From Gulosibacter sediminis (GTDB taxonomy: Bacteria; Actinomycetota; Actinomycetes; Actinomycetales; Microbacteriaceae): a stretch of 5,957 nt of DNA. Below, piece by piece: positions 1 through 3,778 of the stretch (position 1 is the first letter of the stretch; each line of letters begins with the position of its first letter). The translations under genes were made by a program, and so were the position numbers. The notes beneath the pieces are model-generated. The model saw only the letters and a list, made by a program, of their open reading frames with translations, searched no databases and was not told the origin of the DNA. The DNA lies in NCBI RefSeq assembly GCF_014904065.1, contig NZ_JACXJG010000018.1:48096-54052 (forward strand). Reading direction: 5' to 3'.

Positions 1-323
1 GCGCTCGCGTCGGTGATGCCCTCGATCGCCATGAGCTCGAGGATGCCCTCGCGCAGCTGCGGGATGCCCTGGCCACCGCCGTACTGCAGCGCCTCGGGGC
101 CGTGCTCCTTGAGCATCCGGTCGAAGGCTGCGCGGATCAAGTCCTCGGGCAGACCGGCGACGTACGGCGAACCACCGGCCAGCGAAACCACCTCGGGGCG
201 CGACGCCACGGCGAACAGGGCGCGCACCTCGCTCACGGTGAGCCCGGCCGTGCGGCGGGCATAGTTCGAGTACCAGGGGTCGAGATTTCGGCCGCTCGAG
301 GCTGTGGGCTGCTGTTCTGACAC
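1..323 (-). CDS. PLP-dependent aminotransferase, N-terminal part (3' end outside window)
   Basis: Only the first 107 codons are present; the gene continues past the left edge. The visible part matches the N-terminal arm and start of the large domain of class I/II (fold type I) PLP enzymes of the 2-aminoadipate (LysN) / MocR-like group. Markers are SLAGGSPY at residues 47-54, typical of the 'SLAGG.P....P' entry motif, and LQYGGGQGIPQLRE at 79-92, matching the family's 'LQYG...G...LRE' motif that contributes to the cofactor pocket. The Schiff-base lysine lies outside the window, so activity and substrate cannot be judged. There is no helix-turn-helix domain before residue 40, which argues against a MocR regulator. 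The start is a GTG, chosen because AGAAGGA sits six bases before it. The gene lies on the same strand as trxA but beyond a hairpin terminator, so it probably has its own promoter. Confidence 0.85.
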   Translation of the reverse strand, partial: MSEQQPTASSGRNLDPWYSNYARRTAGLTVSEVRALFAVASRPEVVSLAGGSPYVAGLPEDLIRAAFDRMLKEHGPEALQYGGGQGIPQLREGILELMAIEGITDAS

Positions 324-328
324 GTCGA

Positions 329-335
329 TCCTTCT
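329..335 (-). promoter_or_regulatory. Ribosome binding site of the aminotransferase gene
   Basis: AGAAGGA on the minus strand, with a spacer of five bases (324-328) to the GTG codon at 323-321. It decides the start, since no ATG lies nearby in frame. Confidence 0.6.
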
Positions 336-353
336 GCAATAGGTCGAAATGCC

Positions 354-359
354 ATCCTA
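354..359 (-). promoter_or_regulatory. Possible -10 element for the aminotransferase gene
   Basis: TAGGAT on the minus strand, about 30 bases before the GTG start and just after the trxA terminator hairpin. It fits the actinobacterial housekeeping -10 pattern TANNNT. No recognisable -35 (TTGACA-like) box lies 16-18 bases upstream, where the hairpin sits, so this is a weak call based mainly on position. Confidence 0.25.
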
Positions 360-371
360 CGCCCGAGCGAA

Positions 372-408
372 CTTTGCCCCCACGCAGCTGGGCCGCGTGG
401 GGGCAAAG
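372..408 (-). terminator. Hairpin terminator downstream of trxA
   Basis: A perfect 14-bp inverted repeat: arm 372-385 (CTTTGCCCCCACGC) pairs with arm 395-408 around a 9-base loop. It begins 19 bases after the trxA stop codon. On the minus strand the stem is followed by GTTCGCTC, not a run of T, so it is a stem-strong, U-poor terminator of the kind common in actinobacteria. It separates the trxBA transcript from the aminotransferase gene. The stem is symmetrical and could also stop plus-strand transcription. Confidence 0.7.
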
Positions 409-427
409 GAAACCAGCGGGCCTCGAG

Positions 428-745
428 TTAGTCGAGCAGGCCCTCAAACTTCTTCTCGAGGGCGCCGCGCGGCTGTGCGCCGAGCGTCTCGGCCTTGATT
501 TCTCCGCCCTGGAACACCTTGATCGCAGGGATCGAGGTGACTTGGTATTTCATGGCGAGGTCCATCTCGGCGTCGATGTCGACCTTGACGAGCTTGACGT
601 TCGGGTGCGCTTCGACGAGCTGGTCGAGCACCGGCGCGACCTGGCGGCACGGGCCGCACCAGGCGGCCCAGAAGTCGACGATGACGGTCTGCTCGGACTC
701 GAGCACCTCGGCGTCGAACGTGGCGGTAGTGACATCAGTAGCCAT
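428..745 (-). CDS. trxA: Thioredoxin
   Basis: A 105-residue cytoplasmic thioredoxin, the normal length for the family. It reduces disulfides in target proteins such as ribonucleotide reductase and peroxiredoxins and is recharged by thioredoxin reductase. The active site WCGPC is at residues 29-33 (redox cysteines 30 and 33), preceded by VDFWAAW with the buried Asp24 that assists thiol chemistry. KVDID at 54-58 and SIPAI at 71-75, with the conserved cis-proline 73, complete the signature. No signal peptide or membrane segment is present, so it acts in the cytosol. The ATG is supported by GAAGGAG five bases upstream. It starts 26 bases after the trxB stop with no promoter visible between, so the two are almost certainly cotranscribed. 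A strong hairpin follows the TAA stop. In mycobacteria the gene at this locus is called trxC. Confidence 0.97.
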   Translation of the reverse strand: MATDVTTATFDAEVLESEQTVIVDFWAAWCGPCRQVAPVLDQLVEAHPNVKLVKVDIDAEMDLAMKYQVTSIPAIKVFQGGEIKAETLGAQPRGALEKKFEGLLD

Positions 746-771
746 GACAGCTCCTTCGAATTGTGGGGGTT

Positions 772-1749
772 CTAGTTGGTGGCTTCGGCGGGCTCGGCCT
801 CAACTCGGGCAAGCAGCTCGGCGGGCAGGCCGGCGATGTACGCCTCGGCGTCGAGCGCCGCCGTGCACCCGGAGCCAGCGGCGGTGATCGCCTGGCGGTA
901 GTGATCGTCGATGACGTCACCCGCCGCGAAGACGCCGGGCACCGAGGTGCGCGAGCTGCGGCCATCCACGGCGATCACGCCCTTGTCGGTGAGCTCGAGT
1001 TTGCCCTTGACGAGGTCGGTGCGCGGGTCGTTACCGATCGCGACGAACACGCCCGTGACGTCGAACAGCGACTCTTCGCCGGTTTGCGTGTCGCGCAGCT
1101 TGAGGCCCGACACGGTCTGCTCGCCGACGAACTCCTCGACGGTCTTGAACGGCAGCCAATCGATCTTCTCGTTCTGGCGCGCGCGCTCGAGCATGATGTT
1201 CGACGCACGGAAGTTGTCGGAGCGGTGGATGATCGTGACGCGGTCGGCGAAGCGGGTGAGGAACGTCGCCTCTTCCATCGCCGAGTCGCCGCCGCCGATG
1301 ACGGCAATGTGCTGCTCCTTGAAGAACGCACCGTCGCAGGTGGCGCACCACGAGATGCCGCGGCCGGCGAGGCGGTCTTCGCTCTCGAGGCCCAGGCGGC
1401 GGTACGCCGAGCCGGTCGAGAAGATGACCGTGAGTGCCTCGAAGTCGCCTGAGTAGGCGGTCTTGATGTGCTTGATGTCGCCGTCGAGGTCGACCTCGGT
1501 GACGTCGTCGTAGACGAGCTCGGTGCCGAAGCGTTCGGCCTGCTGCTGCAGCTTCGTCATGAGGTCGGGGCCCATGATGCCCTCGGGGAACCCGGGGAAG
1601 TTCTCGACGTCGGTCGTGTTCATCAGCTCGCCGCCGACCTCGACGGCCGAGGTGAACATGATGGGCTTGAGACCGGCGCGGGCGACATAGATCGCCGCGG
1701 TGTACCCGGCGGGGCCGGATCCGATGATGGCAACGTTTCGCGTGCTCAT
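772..1749 (-). CDS. trxB: Thioredoxin-disulfide reductase
   Basis: A 325-residue low-molecular-weight thioredoxin reductase, a FAD enzyme passing electrons from NADPH to TrxA. It shows the FAD-binding GSGPAG at residues 10-15, the redox-active CATC at 135-138, the NADPH-fold GGGDSA at 152-157, and the second FAD contact AAGDV at 275-279 followed by YRQAITAAG at 284-292. Length and domain order (FAD, NADPH, FAD) are normal. One oddity: the NADPH 2'-phosphate motif, usually HRRxxxR, reads HRSDNFR at 175-181, so its middle arginine is a serine. The ATG at 1749 is chosen because CAGGAG precedes it and the GSGPAG motif then sits at its usual distance from the N-terminus. A TTG 17 codons upstream overlaps the promoter and is rejected. 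It forms an operon with trxA, probably under SigR-type control. Confidence 0.97.
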   Translation of the reverse strand: MSTRNVAIIGSGPAGYTAAIYVARAGLKPIMFTSAVEVGGELMNTTDVENFPGFPEGIMGPDLMTKLQQQAERFGTELVYDDVTEVDLDGDIKHIKTAYSGDFEALTVIFSTGSAYRRLGLESEDRLAGRGISWCATCDGAFFKEQHIAVIGGGDSAMEEATFLTRFADRVTIIHRSDNFRASNIMLERARQNEKIDWLPFKTVEEFVGEQTVSGLKLRDTQTGEESLFDVTGVFVAIGNDPRTDLVKGKLELTDKGVIAVDGRSSRTSVPGVFAAGDVIDDHYRQAITAAGSGCTAALDAEAYIAGLPAELLARVEAEPAEATN

Positions 1750-1754
1750 AGGTG

Positions 1755-1760
1755 CTCCTG
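1755..1760 (-). promoter_or_regulatory. Ribosome binding site of trxB
   Basis: CAGGAG on the minus strand, five bases before the ATG at 1749. It fixes the start of trxB in preference to the upstream in-frame TTG at 1800, which has no such site and lies inside the promoter. Confidence 0.75.
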
Positions 1761-1798
1761 GTTGGTGAGAAATCTTCGGCTTCGCGCCTGTAGCCGAC

Positions 1799-1824
1799 AA
1801 CGCCTGGCGGCCGCAGCGTATTCC
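1799..1824 (-). promoter_or_regulatory. Putative SigR/SigH-type (thiol-oxidative stress) promoter of trxBA
   Basis: On the minus strand, GGAAT (1824-1820) is followed by exactly 18 bases and then GTT (1801-1799). This is the full published consensus GGAAT-N18-GTT for Streptomyces SigR, and it agrees with the mycobacterial and corynebacterial SigH consensus; trxBA/trxB2-trxC is a classic target of those factors. The -10 lies about 50 bases before the trxB ATG, giving a predicted leader of roughly 40-45 bases. By established biology such promoters fire when the zinc anti-sigma factor RsrA/RshA is oxidised. Neither the sigma nor the anti-sigma gene is in this window. The assignment rests on the motif and its position only. 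Confidence 0.72.
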
Positions 1825-1860
1825 ATTGTGCCGCGCGGCGCCACGAGACGGGCTGAGACG

Positions 1861-3762
1861 TTAGATGAGCGGTTCGTCGTCGCGTTCGACGCGGCGTTCG
1901 TACTCTTCGCGGCGCATCTTCGCCTCGTACTGGCGCAGCTCGCGGCGCGAGGGCAGCGAGCGAGTCGAGTTCTGCATCGACGACTGCACGAGCTCGAGTT
2001 CGGGGGCGGCCTGCGAGGTCGAGGCGACCGAGCCGCTGAGGTCGGTCTGCACCTCGTCGACGAGGGTGCCGAACTCCTGCGCGAAGCGGTCGGCGCCCGC
2101 GGCGCGGCGTGCGTGGCGGTGGAGCTCGTTTGAGTGGCGGCCGCGCACGCCGTCGAGGCGGCGGATGAGCGGGCCAGCGAAGGTTTCGAGTTCGGGCAGG
2201 CGCAGCAGCAGTGCGAGGCCAAAGTAGATCGCCGCCATCGCGAAGCCTGCGACGGCGCAGGTGATGAGGGCCGGCATGAGTCCGTCGCGGGCGAAGCCAC
2301 CGACCGTGTAGCCGCCCATGAGCCACACGAGCAGCAGGCCGACTACGGCCGCGGGCACGGCGAGGCCGACGAACTTGCCAACCGACGTCGCGATATTGCG
2401 GCCGTCGATCGAGCCGAGGCGCCGGCGCAAGGCGAGCGACTGAATCACGAAGCGGATGCAGGTGATGAACGACTGCACGAGCACGAGCGAGACCACGATG
2501 TGCTCGATCGGCACGAGCCAGGCGACGAGGCCGATGAGCACGAGCTGCAGCGGTGAGGTGTAGGCGTAGAGCAGGAACACGCTCTTCGTGTCTTCGAACG
2601 CGTAGAACACGCGCTGCACGTAATAGAGGAGCGAGTAGGCGAGCAGGCCGAGCAGCGCTGCCGACAGCACGAGGGCGAGCGCCTCGAGCCCCTCCTCGCT
2701 CGAGTCGAAGATGCGCGCGAATGCGGGCGAGATGATGATGAGCGCGACGGCGCAGAACACCATGAACAGTGCGATCGAGCGGGCGCCGCGCGAGAAGTCG
2801 TCGACGACCGAGTCGGTGTCTTTCGCCGCCGCCTTGTGACTCAGCGACGTGAACATCGTCGTCGTGAGCGACACCGTGATGATCGAGTGCGGCAGCATGA
2901 AGATCATCCACGCGTTTTGCAGCGCGGCGAGCGAGGCGGCGGTGCCGAACGCGACGTTCGCGCCGAGGGTCTCGATCCAGCCCGTGAGCTGCACGATGAT
3001 GAGCACGCCAAACGACCAGCCGGCGAGCTTGCCCGCGCGGCCGAGGCCGGTGCCGCGGAAGTGGAAGTCGGGGCGGTAGGCAAAGCCCGCCTTCTTCAGG
3101 AACAGGAAGAGCACGAGGGCCTGCACGACGACGCCGAGGGTCGTGCCGCCGCCGAGCATCGCGATCATGTCGGGGGTCCAGTCGGAAATCTCGCGCGCGC
3201 CGGTCGCATCCGCCCCGAACACGACGCTGAACAGTGCAAGCACGCCGATCGCAATGACGTTGTTCAGCGCCGGCGCCCACGCGAACGGGGCGAACATGCT
3301 GCGGGCGTTGAGGATCTCGGAGAGCACGGCGTAGAGGCCGTAGAAAAAGACCTGCGGGATGCACCAGTACGCGAACGCGATGACGAGGCCGAGCTGTTCG
3401 GGGCTCAGCGTGATGCCGTAGATCCACGCGAGCACGGGCGCGCCGATCGTGAGAATCAGCGTGAGCCCGGCGAGGCCCGTGATCGCGAGCGTGAGCAGGC
3501 GGTTCACGTAGACCCGGCCGCCGTCTTCGCGTTTCGTCGCGCGGATGATCTGCGGCACGAGCACGGCGTTGAGCAGGCCGCCCGAGATGAGCGCGTAGAC
3601 GTTCGATGGCAGCGAGTTCGCGTTCGCGAAGGCGTCGGCCGAGGCCGAGCCGACCAGACCGATCGTGCCCGCGAGCACGATCGCCTTGATGAAGCCGAGC
3701 ACGCGCGACACGAGGGTGCCGGAGGCGAGGATCAGGCTGGTACGGCCGAGAGACGTTGCCAT
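1861..3762 (-). CDS. murJ: Lipid II flippase MurJ (MviN family)
   Basis: A 633-residue multispanning membrane protein of the MOP superfamily that moves lipid-linked peptidoglycan precursor (lipid II) to the outer face of the membrane. The N-terminus carries the family signature SRVLGF at 19-24, with Arg20 matching an essential arginine of E. coli MurJ, then SADAF at 41-45 and the actinobacterial-style SGGLLNAVLVPQI at 60-72. NARSMFAPFAWAPALNNVI at 152-170 matches the conserved 'N...F..PA..P...N' segment. I count about 14 hydrophobic segments between residues 12 and 520. Residues 521-633 form a charged cytoplasmic tail ending in an Arg/Glu-rich probable helix; no pseudokinase domain like that of mycobacterial MviN is present. 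The ATG has an in-frame TAG five codons upstream, so it is the earliest start. It lies 16 bases after the DUF6049 gene with no good ribosome site, suggesting translational coupling. Confidence 0.95.
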   Translation of the reverse strand: MATSLGRTSLILASGTLVSRVLGFIKAIVLAGTIGLVGSASADAFANANSLPSNVYALISGGLLNAVLVPQIIRATKREDGGRVYVNRLLTLAITGLAGLTLILTIGAPVLAWIYGITLSPEQLGLVIAFAYWCIPQVFFYGLYAVLSEILNARSMFAPFAWAPALNNVIAIGVLALFSVVFGADATGAREISDWTPDMIAMLGGGTTLGVVVQALVLFLFLKKAGFAYRPDFHFRGTGLGRAGKLAGWSFGVLIIVQLTGWIETLGANVAFGTAASLAALQNAWMIFMLPHSIITVSLTTTMFTSLSHKAAAKDTDSVVDDFSRGARSIALFMVFCAVALIIISPAFARIFDSSEEGLEALALVLSAALLGLLAYSLLYYVQRVFYAFEDTKSVFLLYAYTSPLQLVLIGLVAWLVPIEHIVVSLVLVQSFITCIRFVIQSLALRRRLGSIDGRNIATSVGKFVGLAVPAAVVGLLLVWLMGGYTVGGFARDGLMPALITCAVAGFAMAAIYFGLALLLRLPELETFAGPLIRRLDGVRGRHSNELHRHARRAAGADRFAQEFGTLVDEVQTDLSGSVASTSQAAPELELVQSSMQNSTRSLPSRRELRQYEAKMRREEYERRVERDDEPLI

Positions 3763-3778
3763 GCTGGTGTGGTGCTAC

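Noticed and set aside
763..1452. Plus-strand open frame of 229 codons opposite trxB
   Set aside because: It is antisense to trxB, whose catalytic motifs are all intact. No ribosome site or known domain supports the plus-strand reading.
1747..1800. Longer trxB beginning at the TTG at 1800
   Set aside because: The extra 17 residues precede the FAD motif with no family counterpart, the TTG lies within the -10 region of the SigR-type promoter, and CAGGAG clearly marks the ATG at 1749.
1828..1844. Imperfect hairpin between murJ and trxB as a murJ terminator
   Set aside because: The stem is seven pairs with one mismatch and a three-base loop, and no T run follows on the minus strand. It is too weak to call, so murJ read-through into trxBA remains possible.
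1031..3427. Minus-strand open frame of 798 codons spanning parts of murJ and trxB
   Set aside because: It is an out-of-frame shadow of murJ and trxB. Its product is extremely Arg/His/Pro-rich with no domain, as expected when GC-rich codons are read in the wrong frame.
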